Assembly (NCBI RefSeq): GCF_002505485.1
Contig: NZ_DAVG01000014.1
Coordinates: 1 to 45,988 of the forward strand
Direction of reading: 5' to 3'
DNA: 45,988 nt
Source of the DNA: Methanosarcina sp. UBA5
GTDB lineage: Archaea > Halobacteriota > Methanosarcinia > Methanosarcinales > Methanosarcinaceae
The notes beneath the pieces were generated by a model that was not told where the DNA came from, made no database searches, and saw only the letters and a list, made by a program, of their open reading frames with translations. Positions 32,289-41,435 of this stretch are shown here, piece by piece (position 1 is the first letter of the stretch; each line of letters starts with the position of its first letter). A program made the translations under genes and the position numbers.

Positions 32289-33620
32289 ATGATGAAAGTT
32301 TACGAATCATATGAAGATCTGCCCAAACTAAAGCTGCCCTATGGAAACGACGTGTACATAAGTGACAGCACTATCCGTGATGGTTCCCAGATGCCGGGAA
32401 TCGTCCTGAGCAGAGAACACAAGCTCCAAATTTATGAGTATCTGCACGAGATAGGAATTGAAAAACTTGAGGCCTTTGTATTCAATAAAAGGGATAGAGA
32501 TGCTGTAGATTTAATGTTTGATATAGGGTATGAGTTTCCCGAAATTACAGGCTGGGCGAGAGCTTCAAGAGCCGATATCGACAAAATTTTAGAAGTAGAC
32601 GGAATTAAAGAAACCGGAATCCTGATGTCTGTATCGGACACGCATATTTTTTCCAAGATGAAACTCTCAGGCAGGGAAGAAGCCGAAGATAAATATCTGG
32701 ATGCCCTTCAGTATGCAGTGGACCACGGACTTCGTACACGGGCTCACCTTGAAGATATGACAAGAGCGGATAATTATGGCTTTGTTTTCCCGCTAGTTGA
32801 AAAAATTATGGAAATTGATCCCAATTGTATTATTCGGGTCTGCGACACTGTTGGATACGGGATGCCCTTCATCAGTATCGATGAACCTTATGGAATCCCG
32901 AAGATAGTGGAGCACCTCAAAAAGGAGATAGGGGTAAAAAATATAGAGACTCACATTCATGATGACTATGGATTCGGGTCAGCAAGTTCCATTGCAGGTT
33001 TCTGGCATGGGGCCAACTGGACAAGCGTAACTTTCCTGGGTATAGGAGAACGTGCAGGAAATAGTGAGATGGAAAAAATCCTGCTTTTCCTGGAAGATAG
33101 AGTAGAAGGTTTTGATAAGTATAACCTTGAACCGGTTACCCGGTTTGCAGCATTCATGGAAAAAGAACTTGGTTTACGGGTTCCGAGAAACAAGGCTGTT
33201 GTCGGGAAAAATATTTTTGCCCACGAATCCGGAATACATGCCGCAGGCGTCCTTAAAAATCCCTTTAATTACGAACCTTACCCTCCAGAATTAGTAGGAG
33301 GAAAGCGATTCCTGCTTATAGGGGACTCTTCAGGTCTGGAAGTTATCCGTTATAAGGTTCAGGAGACCTTAAATGAACTTCTTGATGTTGAAACCATTGT
33401 GGAAAAAGACGACCGCAGGCTTCTGAAAATCAAGAACGAAATTCAGAAACTCTATGATAATGAAGAAAGAGTTTCCTGTATATCGGATGAAGAACTCCTT
33501 GCTTATGTGGAAAAATATTTCCTTTACCAGCCTATCTGCAACCCAGGACGTTCAGGTCGAGGAAAATTGAAAAATAAAGGAAAAATAGCCGATTCTGAGG
33601 AAGGAAAATTGAAGGAATGA
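32289..33620 (+). CDS. Re-citrate synthase / homocitrate synthase-like enzyme
   Basis: A 443-aa HMGL-like TIM-barrel synthase. DSTIRDGSQMPGIVLS contains the R-D metal and acyl-binding site; GWARASRADIDKI and ETGILMSVSDTHIFSKM follow; RAHLEDMTRAD, IIRVCDTVGYGMPF, THIHDDYGFGSASSIAGFWHGA (read in parts) and GIGERAGNSEMEKIL complete the core. The DGSQMPG, GWARA and SVSDTHIF blocks resemble Re-citrate synthases of anaerobes more than AksA or LeuA. It condenses acetyl-CoA with a 2-oxoacid, most likely oxaloacetate. The C-terminal region is shorter than the LeuA regulatory domain. Convergent isocitrate dehydrogenase supports the citrate assignment. ATG 32292 is an equally good start. Confidence 0.8.
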   Translation: MMKVYESYEDLPKLKLPYGNDVYISDSTIRDGSQMPGIVLSREHKLQIYEYLHEIGIEKLEAFVFNKRDRDAVDLMFDIGYEFPEITGWARASRADIDKILEVDGIKETGILMSVSDTHIFSKMKLSGREEAEDKYLDALQYAVDHGLRTRAHLEDMTRADNYGFVFPLVEKIMEIDPNCIIRVCDTVGYGMPFISIDEPYGIPKIVEHLKKEIGVKNIETHIHDDYGFGSASSIAGFWHGANWTSVTFLGIGERAGNSEMEKILLFLEDRVEGFDKYNLEPVTRFAAFMEKELGLRVPRNKAVVGKNIFAHESGIHAAGVLKNPFNYEPYPPELVGGKRFLLIGDSSGLEVIRYKVQETLNELLDVETIVEKDDRRLLKIKNEIQKLYDNEERVSCISDEELLAYVEKYFLYQPICNPGRSGRGKLKNKGKIADSEEGKLKE

Positions 33621-33642
33621 AAGGATTTCCTTCAGTACCTTC

Positions 33643-34671
33643 TTATTTGAGAATTTCTGCCGTATACTTTGCAATCTCGCCAGCCATCTGACTGAGTTTT
33701 GCATTGCCTCCGAGATCGTAAGTTACATACTTACCTTCGGAAATTACACGCTTCGTAGCCTTAAATATCGCTTCGGATTTTTCTTTTTCGCCAAGGTAAT
33801 CAAGCATCCATGCTCCTGCAAGTACAGTTGCCACAGGATTAACCTTGTCCTGGCCTGCATACTTTGGAGCTGAACCGTGAGCGGGTTCAAACATTGCGAA
33901 AGAATCTCCTATATTGGCGGAGTAGATCAGTCCGATACTGCCTACAAGGGCCGAGCATTCCTCACTTATTACGTCCATGAAAAGGTTTGTAGAAAGGAGA
34001 ACCTTTTTATTGAAAATCTGCGGGTTCTTTATTAACTGCTGGGCAATATTGTCGATGTGATAGGGCCAGATCTCTATGTCCGGATAATTCTGCCCAACCT
34101 TTTCTACCTCTTCTAAGAAAGAGCCACAGGTCAGTTTTAGAATATTGCTCTTATGGATGGGCACAACAGCGTCATAGCCTCTTCTCTTTGCTTCCTCGAA
34201 AGCGTAGCTTGCAATCTTGTTGGATGCTGTGCGTGTAATTTTACGGATTGCAATTGAAACATCATCTGTCAGCTGAATTTCCTCTCCAATGTAGAGGCCT
34301 TCTGTACCTTCACGCACACAAACCATTTCCACATCTCCGAGAGGTGCACTTGTATTAGGGAAAGTCTTGATTGGCCTAACATTTGCATAAAGATCATATT
34401 TTGTCCTTATAGATACGGCCACACTTCTTGGAGAGCCTATTCCTCCGGGCGTGGTTGTTGGCCCTTTAAAACAGGCATCTGAACTGTCAAGAATTTCCCA
34501 GGTCTCATCCGGAATAAGGGAATTGCCTCCATGCTTTTCCCACCAGCCGGCTCCTGCCTCACACATAACAAATTCGATGCCTGTGCCAGCGGCTTCTGTA
34601 ACTTTAAGCATTGCGTCTACAAGTTCGGGGCCTACCCCGTCACCTTTTATTACTGCTGCGGTTTTACTCAT
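33643..34671 (-). CDS. Isocitrate dehydrogenase, NADP-type signature
   Basis: 342 aa of the isocitrate/isopropylmalate dehydrogenase family. Start at ATG 34671 (GGTGAT upstream); the frame extends to GTG 34680. The substrate loop SVAVSIRTKYDLYANVRPIK has the Ser and Arg residues of isocitrate enzymes. The dinucleotide loop is HGSAPKYAGQDKVNP, whose Lys-Tyr pair is the NADP determinant of E. coli Icd. It decarboxylates isocitrate to 2-oxoglutarate. Together with the convergent citrate-synthase-like gene it would supply the carbon skeleton for the glutamate synthase encoded upstream. Homoisocitrate or isopropylmalate as substrate is less likely. Confidence 0.85.
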   Translation of the reverse strand: MSKTAAVIKGDGVGPELVDAMLKVTEAAGTGIEFVMCEAGAGWWEKHGGNSLIPDETWEILDSSDACFKGPTTTPGGIGSPRSVAVSIRTKYDLYANVRPIKTFPNTSAPLGDVEMVCVREGTEGLYIGEEIQLTDDVSIAIRKITRTASNKIASYAFEEAKRRGYDAVVPIHKSNILKLTCGSFLEEVEKVGQNYPDIEIWPYHIDNIAQQLIKNPQIFNKKVLLSTNLFMDVISEECSALVGSIGLIYSANIGDSFAMFEPAHGSAPKYAGQDKVNPVATVLAGAWMLDYLGEKEKSEAIFKATKRVISEGKYVTYDLGGNAKLSQMAGEIAKYTAEILK

Positions 34672-34957
34672 AATTATCACCAGATCTTAGGGTTCGTATT
34701 TAAAGAACCGTAGCGCCTGAAAAGCTAAAAAAGGGGAACTTTTCAAAAATTCAGTAAGAATAATTGGATCTTCCAGCGTACTCAACGTAAGACTATATAT
34801 TTCAAGTTTTGGGTAATTAATAATATGCTGAGCAATCTCTAAAGCGAAGTCGATCCGAAACATAGATACCTGCGCACATTTCTAAAAAATCGAATCCAAA
34901 TTTTCAGAATATATCATTCCAGACTTACCCGGAACTTCATACCTTTGAGGAATGAAA

Positions 34958-35800
34958 ATGCTTGCAAAAATACCTATTACCGATAATCATATGCATATCG
35001 ATCCCAGAGCCAGGGGACTTGAAGCAGTAAAGGATTTCAAGAACTCCGGAGGAACTCATCTAATTCTGGTCACCAAACCCAGCTGGTCGCTTGGAATAAC
35101 AGTCAAGAAACCTGAAGATTACCTTAAAGTCTTTGACGAAACAATAGAAATCGCGTCAAAAATCAGGGAGTTGGGAGTTGGAGCTTTTCCTGTACTAGGT
35201 GTCCATCCGGCAGAAATCTCAAGGCTTACCGAGTATATGGAACTGCAGAAAGCTACAGAGATCATGAAGAAAGGGCTCGAACTTGCCTCAGGATATGTGG
35301 AAAAAGGGCTCGCCGTAGGGATAAAGTCAGGGCGCCCTCACTATCCTGTGCCTGCTGAAGTCTGGGCAGCTTCGAATGAGATTATGGAGTATGCTTTTTC
35401 CCTGGGAAAAGAACAGGATTGCGCAGTCCAGCTTCATACCGAAAGTGTGGGAAAGCCTGAACTCCAGGATATAACGGAGAGAGCGAGAAAGACAGGAATT
35501 AAAATGTATAAAGTTGTCAAACATTACTCTCCGCCTATGGTGAAAACCTGCGAAGAACTTGGGCTTTTTCCAGGAGTGATCTCGGTCAAGGGTGCAATCG
35601 AACACGCGCTTGAAGAGGGAACACGGTTCATGATGGAAACCGATTACATTGACGACACTGACCGACCTGGCGCAGTACTCGGCCCGAAAACAATCCCAAG
35701 AAGAACCATAAAGCTGATGGAAACGTACGGGGAAGAACCTTTCTGGACCATTCATAAAGAAAATCCTGAAAAGGTATATGAGATAGAAATTGAGATTTAA
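34958..35800 (+). CDS. TatD-like metal-dependent hydrolase (COG1099 type)
   Basis: 280 aa. TIM-barrel amidohydrolase: DNHMHID near the N-terminus (His pair), FPVLGVHPAEISRL, CAVQLHTESVG, VVKHYSPP, and METDYIDDTDRPG with the late Asp metal ligand. This is the archaeal branch of the TatD superfamily. ATG 34958 gives good spacing from GAGG (34948-34951 area); the ATG at 34952 is too close to it. Monocistronic. Substrate unknown; nuclease or small amide hydrolase activity is known in relatives. Confidence 0.8.
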   Translation: MLAKIPITDNHMHIDPRARGLEAVKDFKNSGGTHLILVTKPSWSLGITVKKPEDYLKVFDETIEIASKIRELGVGAFPVLGVHPAEISRLTEYMELQKATEIMKKGLELASGYVEKGLAVGIKSGRPHYPVPAEVWAASNEIMEYAFSLGKEQDCAVQLHTESVGKPELQDITERARKTGIKMYKVVKHYSPPMVKTCEELGLFPGVISVKGAIEHALEEGTRFMMETDYIDDTDRPGAVLGPKTIPRRTIKLMETYGEEPFWTIHKENPEKVYEIEIEI

Positions 35801-36142
35801 AGGCCTTTCGGGAAAAATAAATCATATAAAAAGAGAGACATAATAAGAAAGACAGCATGTGTTTAAGAGAATAACGACTAGAAAAGACATTTCAGTAAAA
35901 AGAAGGCTTAAAACAAAAAAGACCCGAAACCGTAAAAAAGCACATAAAAGCAGAGGGTGAAGGGATTAAGAAAACGCCTTCGAATTGAACCCTCTGTCAT
36001 TTCTGGAAGGAGAAAACTGCCAGAAACCAGTTGTTGCTGCCGGAATAGAGCCTGCAGTTAAAATTCACTTTCTCTGTATTTATTGAGATTTACTTCTCTT
36101 TATCTGCTTTGAAATTTACTTTCTCCGTATTTACTTTGAGAT
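35801..36142. other. Intergenic region with two hairpins and degenerate tandem repeats
   Basis: CAGAGGGT (35951-35958) pairs with ACCCTCTG (35989-35996) around an inner GAAGG/CCTTC pair. TTTCTGG (36000-36006) pairs with CCAGAAA (36020-36026). A degenerate 26-27 bp unit (ATTTACTTTCTCCGTATTT type) follows about 3.5 times from 36062, and its last copy runs into the 3' end of the MBF1 gene. Could be a small RNA plus terminator; no ORF. Confidence 0.5.
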
Positions 36143-36628
36143 TTACTTTCTTTTTATTTTCACGATATCTCCAAGGGTCATATCTTTCTTCATGTGAGAA
36201 ACTTCCTGTCCTGATTCCTCCACACGTTCAGTAAGTTTGATGTTAAGGGCGTGTTCGAGTTTCTTTCGGACGGAATCTTCTGGCACGATTTCGCTGCGTT
36301 CTATTTTTTTGATCAGAGACACTTTTTCTTTGATATTTTCAGCCAGATCTTCCTGAGACCAGCCTTTTGCTTCTCTAGCGTCCCGGATAATCTGATCATA
36401 GTTATCCAGGAGTTCGTCTTTCAAAATATCGAAAAAATCCTTTTTTGGCCTATTTTCGGTTCGTGTTACCGTCCGAACCACCGGAGAGACTTTTCTTGAA
36501 ACGGGAGTTCTCTTATCAACGGGTTTACCGTAAGGAGCACATTTTTGGCAGACCTGGAGCTCGCTGTTATCAATTGTAATGCATATAGGCTTTCCGCGGA
36601 TCTCTGCACCACATATTTCGCACTGCAT
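36143..36628 (-). CDS. Archaeal MBF1-type transcription factor
   Basis: 161 aa. N-terminal zinc ribbon CEICGAEIRGKPIC plus CQKCAPYG, a basic linker, and a C-terminal helix-turn-helix: DYDQIIRDAREAKGWSQEDLA and KVSLIKKIERSEIVPEDSVRKKLE. The order and the WSQEDLA motif match archaeal multiprotein bridging factor 1. Start at ATG 36628; a GTG at 36637 is in frame. A TATA box about 25 nt upstream suggests a leaderless mRNA. It is divergent from the PAN gene, with 57 nt between the starts. Confidence 0.9.
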   Translation of the reverse strand: MQCEICGAEIRGKPICITIDNSELQVCQKCAPYGKPVDKRTPVSRKVSPVVRTVTRTENRPKKDFFDILKDELLDNYDQIIRDAREAKGWSQEDLAENIKEKVSLIKKIERSEIVPEDSVRKKLEHALNIKLTERVEESGQEVSHMKKDMTLGDIVKIKRK

Positions 36629-36644
36629 ATTGATCACTTCGAAA

Positions 36645-36675
36645 ACGCTATATACGGTATGAACTTAAATATTAT
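36645..36675. promoter_or_regulatory. Compact divergent promoter of MBF1 and PAN
   Basis: CTATATAC (36649-36656) reads as TATA box on both strands; TTAAATATT (36665-36673) is another candidate. From the first, starts near 36625 (minus, leaderless MBF1) and 36675 (plus, short PAN leader with GGAG) fit both genes. Confidence 0.5.
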
Positions 36676-36685
36676 TCGGAGCTCC

Positions 36686-37984
36686 ATGACGGAAAGTACC
36701 AAAAGTAAGGATGAAAGCATGCGCAGTCACCTTGGTAAGCCCGGACCTGTGTATGACGGAATCGAGCCTGGAGAGCTGGGGGAAGTAACTGAAAGCGTCC
36801 AGGACCGAATGAGGCAACTTGAAAGCCGAAACAGTTATCTGGAAGAGCAGTGCAGCCAGATTGAATCCGAAAAACGTTATCTGGAAAACCAAAAGATAAA
36901 GTACGAACGGGAAATACGAAAGCTGCAGTCTGAACTCGATCGGATGAAGACCTCTCCGCTCATCATTGGTACGGTCATTGATGTAATTAAGAACGATAGG
37001 ATAATTGTCCGGAGCAGCAACGGACCTCAGTTTCTGGTTAACGTCTCACAATATATTGATGAGAAAAAACTGCTGCCAGGGGCAAAGGTTGCCCTGAACC
37101 AGCATACGCTTGCCATTGCCGAGGTCATTCCTTCCACGGAAGAGCCTTTTGTTGCTGCAATGGAAGTCCTCGAAAGCGTAGAAGTGGACTATGACCAGAT
37201 CGGCGGTCTTGATGATCAAATCCAGGAACTTCAGGAAGCAGTCGAACTTCCTCTCATTGAGCCGGAACGCTTTGCCCGGATAGGTATCGAGCCTCCTAAG
37301 GGAGTTCTTCTTTATGGGCTCCCGGGAACAGGCAAAACCCTGCTTGCGAAAGCTGTGGCTCACAGAACCAATGCGACCTTTATCAGGGTTGTAGGCTCTG
37401 AGCTCGTGCAGAAATATATTGGGGACGGTTCCAAACTAGTAAGGGAAATCTTCGAGATGGCCCGGAAAAAGGCTCCCAGTATTATTTTCATTGATGAGCT
37501 GGACTCAATTGCCGCAAGACGTCTGAACGAGACGACTGGCGCAGACCGTGAGGTTCAGAGAACGCTTATGCAACTGCTGGCAGAGATGGATGGCTTTGAC
37601 AAAAGAAAAAATATCAGGATTGTGGCAGCAACAAACCGTCCTGATGTCCTTGACCCGGCAATTCTCAGGCCAGGTCGCTTTGACAGGCTTGTTCATGTCC
37701 CGATGCCCGGAGTAGAAGCCAGAGGGAAGATTCTCAAAATCCACTGTGAGAAAATGACTCTTGCAGGAGATATTGACTTTAAGAGACTTGCAAAAGCTAC
37801 CGAAGGAATGAGCGGGGCAGACCTGAAGGCAATCGCAACCGAAGCAGGTATGTTTGCGGTCAGGAAAGACAAAGAACTTGTTGAAATGGGAGATTTCCTA
37901 GAAGCAGTGGACAAGGTGTCTATGGCTGCAGATACGCAAAAGATGATGCCTGCCAGTCTCCCTGAAACAACCATGTTCGTGTAA
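36686..37984 (+). CDS. pan: Proteasome-activating nucleotidase PAN
   Basis: 432 aa. Coiled coil at residues about 36-88, an OB domain (IIGTVIDVIKNDRIIVRSS), then the AAA domain: Walker A GLPGTGKT (211-218), Walker B IIFIDELDS, sensor AATNRPDVLDPA, and Arg fingers in LRPGRFDR. The hexamer unfolds substrates and feeds the 20S proteasome. The C-terminus is TTMFV: the penultimate residue is Phe, where gate-opening HbYX motifs have Tyr. Start at ATG 36686 with GGAG 4 nt upstream, avoiding the MBF1 promoter; an in-frame ATG at 36659 exists. Confidence 0.95.
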   Translation: MTESTKSKDESMRSHLGKPGPVYDGIEPGELGEVTESVQDRMRQLESRNSYLEEQCSQIESEKRYLENQKIKYEREIRKLQSELDRMKTSPLIIGTVIDVIKNDRIIVRSSNGPQFLVNVSQYIDEKKLLPGAKVALNQHTLAIAEVIPSTEEPFVAAMEVLESVEVDYDQIGGLDDQIQELQEAVELPLIEPERFARIGIEPPKGVLLYGLPGTGKTLLAKAVAHRTNATFIRVVGSELVQKYIGDGSKLVREIFEMARKKAPSIIFIDELDSIAARRLNETTGADREVQRTLMQLLAEMDGFDKRKNIRIVAATNRPDVLDPAILRPGRFDRLVHVPMPGVEARGKILKIHCEKMTLAGDIDFKRLAKATEGMSGADLKAIATEAGMFAVRKDKELVEMGDFLEAVDKVSMAADTQKMMPASLPETTMFV

Positions 37985-38162
37985 AAAATTCCCCGGCAAA
38001 CCGAATAGAAAGCCCCTCATGGGCTTATTTTTTATCTTTGGTTTGAGAGAAATCAGGGCTTTTGCAGGAAAAATTGAGGATTTTCCTGGACAGGGCTTTT
38101 GTTAGAAGGCCTGTAAGGGAAACCGACAAACTATTTTTGTAATCCATACATAAAAAGTACCT

Positions 38163-38747
38163 GTGAATTCAGATTTTCATATCAAGCCCGAAGTTCGAAT
38201 TTTAGGTATAGATGACTCTGCGCTCCTCAATGAAAAGGTGATGATAGTCGGGGCTGTTTTTCGGGGAGGAGACTGGATTGACGGGGTCCTTCGCTCAGAA
38301 ATCACAAAGGACGGGCTTGATGCTACTGAAGTTATCTGTAAAATGATAAAGAAGAGTAAACATTACGGCCAGATAAGAACGGTTATTCTCGACGGAATCA
38401 CTTATGGAGGCTTTAATGTTGTCGATATACAGATGCTTTATATGAAAACCGGAATTCCTGTAGTTGTGGTTATGCGGAACTATCCGGATTTCGAGAAAAT
38501 AAAATCCGCTCTCAAATACTTCCCGGACGGAGAGGAACGATGGACAATAATAAAGCGGGCCGGAAAAATTGAAAGAATTCCAGGTGAAATAAGTCCCATT
38601 TATATCCAGAGAGCAGGCATAGGTCTGGAAACAGTGAAAAAGATCGTCCGGCTCACCTCAATCAGAAGTAATATTCCTGAACCTTTGAGGGTTGCCCACC
38701 TTATTGCAACCGGTATTGTCCTGGGAGAATCCAGAGGAAAAGCGTAA
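38163..38747 (+). CDS. DUF99 (UPF0215) family protein
   Basis: 194 aa with a GTG start at 38163. RILGIDDSALLNEKVMIVGAVFRGGDW is the DUF99 opening (read in two parts), followed by HYGQIRTVILDGITYGGFNVVDI, IPVVVVMRNYPDF and a C-terminal PEPLRVAHLIATGIVLGESRG. This is an archaeal family with an endonuclease V-like (RNase H) fold, conserved Asp in GIDD and LDG; in vivo role unknown. No Shine-Dalgarno; the transcript may be leaderless. Between PAN and FtsZ on the same strand. Confidence 0.85.
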   Translation: MNSDFHIKPEVRILGIDDSALLNEKVMIVGAVFRGGDWIDGVLRSEITKDGLDATEVICKMIKKSKHYGQIRTVILDGITYGGFNVVDIQMLYMKTGIPVVVVMRNYPDFEKIKSALKYFPDGEERWTIIKRAGKIERIPGEISPIYIQRAGIGLETVKKIVRLTSIRSNIPEPLRVAHLIATGIVLGESRGKA

Positions 38748-39096
38748 TTGCGTTTTAATAAAAGGAAAGGTAAAAATACAGGGACGGCTTCAGAAAAATA
38801 AAATAAGAAAAAATAAACATTTTAACCAAAGAAATTATAGAAGATTCAAACTTATAGCAAATGAAACCGGATCACAATAGCCGTGAGGAGAAAAACCTGA
38901 GGCTAAGCAGAAAAAGAGAAGAATTTAATAAAATTATTAAACAAATACATTATAAGTTTAAAGACTTGAACAGGAAAACTATTAAATTGGAAACTGTATA
39001 TGTGATGGTTAAAATACATATGTTCCCCCTAAAAATACGTTTATTTTTTAATACTAGTCATTAAAATCACCCCATAGGATGGAGGAAAACAGTAGC
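38748..39096. other. AT-rich spacer before ftsZ
   Basis: A 67-codon frame at 38861-39064 is Lys-rich and without ribosome binding site; rejected as a gene. TATA-like AAATAC/ATATG stretches occur near 38990-39020, and TTTATTTTTTAATA near 39040. Confidence 0.35.
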
Positions 39097-40224
39097 ATGA
39101 GATCCATTGTGGAAGAAGCCCTTGCTCGATCTACCCTGGAAGGACGTGCCGGGCAGAAAGAGTATTCAAATTTAGATTACTCTAACGTAGTAGACTCAGA
39201 TGTTGATGCTGAACTCGAAGAGATCCTCAGAAGCCTTAAAACAACTATCAAAGTGGTAGGTTGCGGAGGCGGCGGTTCAAATAGCATCCAGCGCATGATG
39301 GGTGAAGGGATTCAGGGAGCGGACCTCGTTGCCTTGAATACCGATGCCCAGCACCTTCTTCATATACGCTCCGGCAAAAAGATTCTTATCGGGAAAAAGA
39401 AAACCCGTGGACTTGGAGCCGGCAGCCTTCCCCAGATCGGAGAAGATGCTGCAATCGAGAGCATTGACGAAATTAACACCGTTGTCGAAGGCTCTGACAT
39501 GGTCTTTATTACCGCAGGCCTTGGAGGAGGAACCGGCACAGGATCGGCACCTATAGTAGCTGAGGCCGCCAGAGACGCAGGAGCCCTTACGATTGCAGTC
39601 GTCACTCTACCTTTCAGTGTGGAAGGTCATGTCCGCAGGACCAATGCAGAAGCCGGTCTTGAACGTCTTAGAGACGTCGCAGACACGGTAATAGTGGTTC
39701 CCAACGACAAGTTGATCGAAGTTGTTCCGAGGCTTCCGCTTCAGGCTGCCTTCAAAGTCTCAGACGAAATTCTTATGAGAGCCGTAAAGGGCATAACCGA
39801 ACTGATAACAAAACCCGGACTTGTAAACCTTGATTTTGCAGATATCCGAACTGTTATGCAGAATGGAGGCGTTGCAATGATAGGGCTTGGAGAGTCCGAC
39901 GGAGAAAACAAAGCTGTCGAATCCGTGCAGAAAGCCTTGCGCAGCCCGCTTCTTGATGTGGACATTTCAGGTGCAACCTCTGCCCTTGTTAATGTAATTG
40001 GAGGTCCTGATATGACAATTTCGGAAGCTGAATCTGTGGTTCAGGAAGTTTACAGCCGGATAGACGCAAATGCACGTCTGATCTGGGGTGCCCAGGTTGA
40101 CCCTGATCTAGAACAAACCGTACGTACTATGATCGTGGTTACAGGAGTAACATCCGCCCAGATTTATGGTCATGGAAACGACAAGGATATTACCTTTAAA
40201 TATGGAATTGATTTTGTAGAGTGA
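39097..40224 (+). CDS. ftsZ: Cell-division GTPase FtsZ
   Basis: 375 aa from ATG 39097, which has GGAGG 11 nt upstream; the frame also offers ATG 39079, which would overlap that site. N-terminal VVGCGGGGSNSI, the ALNTDAQHL loop, the tubulin signature GLGGGTGTGSAPIVAEAAR, NDKLIEVVPRLPL and the T7 loop NLDFADIRTVM (with GGVAMIGLGES) are all present. It polymerises into the division ring. The C-terminus ends soon after the GTPase core (KYGIDFVE), without a long tail. Archaeal FtsZ1-like extension of about 50 residues at the N-terminus. SecE and Spt5 follow. Confidence 0.96.
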   Translation: MRSIVEEALARSTLEGRAGQKEYSNLDYSNVVDSDVDAELEEILRSLKTTIKVVGCGGGGSNSIQRMMGEGIQGADLVALNTDAQHLLHIRSGKKILIGKKKTRGLGAGSLPQIGEDAAIESIDEINTVVEGSDMVFITAGLGGGTGTGSAPIVAEAARDAGALTIAVVTLPFSVEGHVRRTNAEAGLERLRDVADTVIVVPNDKLIEVVPRLPLQAAFKVSDEILMRAVKGITELITKPGLVNLDFADIRTVMQNGGVAMIGLGESDGENKAVESVQKALRSPLLDVDISGATSALVNVIGGPDMTISEAESVVQEVYSRIDANARLIWGAQVDPDLEQTVRTMIVVTGVTSAQIYGHGNDKDITFKYGIDFVE

Positions 40225-40641
40225 TCAAACCAGAGATAAAAGGGATTAAAATCTTCGGTTGGGGAAAAATACTGTTTTCCTCTCTTTAAAATAAAAATAA
40301 GGGATAGGAATAAAAACCAATCGAAAACTATTTTTATGGTAAATGCCGTATGGTGCCGATACAATTCGGCATCAAAAATGAAATATTTCTACTGACGCGA
40401 TTTAAGCTTTGGAACAAATATAAATCCAGCATCAAAATCTTTTGACGTTTTAAAAGCTGTGTCAGTGATATCTTCATATAATAGGAACTAATAATATAAA
40501 CCGCCCGTTCCTTCCTTAATATAAATCCGGAAATTCTAGATGTAAGAAAATGAATTTCGGAAATGGAAAAACCATAGGAAGAACTCTAGGCAAAAAATTG
40601 AAGAAGGATATGCAAAATAAAGAAAACCTGGATGTGAATTG
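40225..40641. promoter_or_regulatory. Spacer with hairpin and promoter upstream of secE
   Basis: TGCCG (40354-40358) pairs with CGGCA (40367-40371). TATA-like sequences occur near 40405-40430, 40475 and 40490 (AATAATATAAA). The secE-spt5 unit probably starts from one of these. Confidence 0.4.
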
Positions 40642-40857
40642 ATGGTAGAATCCACGTTTGAACCGAAAGAAGCTGTACAAAGCGTTGGTCAGGTAATCCG
40701 GGCACACCTGAGAGTCCTGAAACTTACTAAAAAACCGTCCAGGGAAGAGTTCTTGACCATTGCCAAAGTTGCAGGTATTGGCATTCTGGCTGTGGGAGCA
40801 ATAGGATTTATAGTATATGTACTGTTGACAATGTTGCCCCAGTGGGTGGCTAAATGA
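40642..40857 (+). CDS. secE: Protein translocase subunit SecE (Sec61 gamma)
   Basis: 71 aa. An amphipathic cytoplasmic helix (QVIRAHLRVLKLTKKPSREEFL) precedes one membrane segment (VAGIGILAVGAIGFIVYVLL); each is given as part of one continuous protein. This is the SecE/Sec61-gamma architecture. ATG 40642 is used; the TTG three bases earlier is unlikely. It overlaps the Spt5 gene by ATGA, the usual archaeal order secE-spt5-rpl11. Confidence 0.92.
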   Translation: MVESTFEPKEAVQSVGQVIRAHLRVLKLTKKPSREEFLTIAKVAGIGILAVGAIGFIVYVLLTMLPQWVAK

Positions 40858-41312
40858 GTGAGGATTCCCAGATATTTGTAATCAAGACCACAGCAAATCA
40901 GGAAAGATCGGTTGCAACAGCCCTTGCCAGGGTTTCGAAAAAGGAGAAGCTGGATATAAGGGCAATTCTGGCTCCTGATGAACTAAAAGGATATGTCCTC
41001 GTCGAAGCTCCTAAGTCCGGAATCGTAGAACTGGCAATCCAGACTATTCCCCATGCACGGGCTCTTGTCAAAGGGAGCTCTTCAATTGCTGAAATTGAGC
41101 ACTTCCTTAAACCCAAACCGACAGTGACAGGAATCAAGGAAGGAGCTATAATTGAGGTCACTTCAGGACCCTTTAAGGGGGAGAAAGCCCGGGTCAAAAG
41201 AGTTGACGAAGGACATGAGGAAATTACTGTGGAACTGTTCGATGCCGTGGTTCCGATTCCCATCACGATTCGTGGCGATACTGTAAGAATACTTAAAAAA
41301 GAGAATGAGTGA
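40854..41312 (+). CDS. spt5: Transcription elongation factor Spt5 (NusG-like)
   Basis: 152 aa. NGN domain at residues 1-85 (FVIKTTANQERSVATALA, then LKGYVLVEAPK and the VKGSSSIAEIEHFL stretch), followed by a KOW domain (EGAIIEVTSGPFKGEKARVKRV read in parts, then EEITVELFDAVVPIPITI). It binds the RNA polymerase clamp with Spt4 and aids processive elongation and coupling to translation. Coupled with secE by ATGA. Confidence 0.95.
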   Translation: MSEDSQIFVIKTTANQERSVATALARVSKKEKLDIRAILAPDELKGYVLVEAPKSGIVELAIQTIPHARALVKGSSSIAEIEHFLKPKPTVTGIKEGAIIEVTSGPFKGEKARVKRVDEGHEEITVELFDAVVPIPITIRGDTVRILKKENE

Positions 41313-41435
41313 AGTCACAGCGAGATGGGGAAAATACCGAAAATTCCAGCTTATTAATAAATAAAACCACCAGTACTCAAAGTGGATCTAAACAGATCTA
41401 CAAACATTATACTTATTAAAATCGGTGAGACTCAG

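Noticed and set aside
38861..39064. 67-codon Lys-rich frame before ftsZ
   Set aside because: No ribosome binding site and low-complexity composition.
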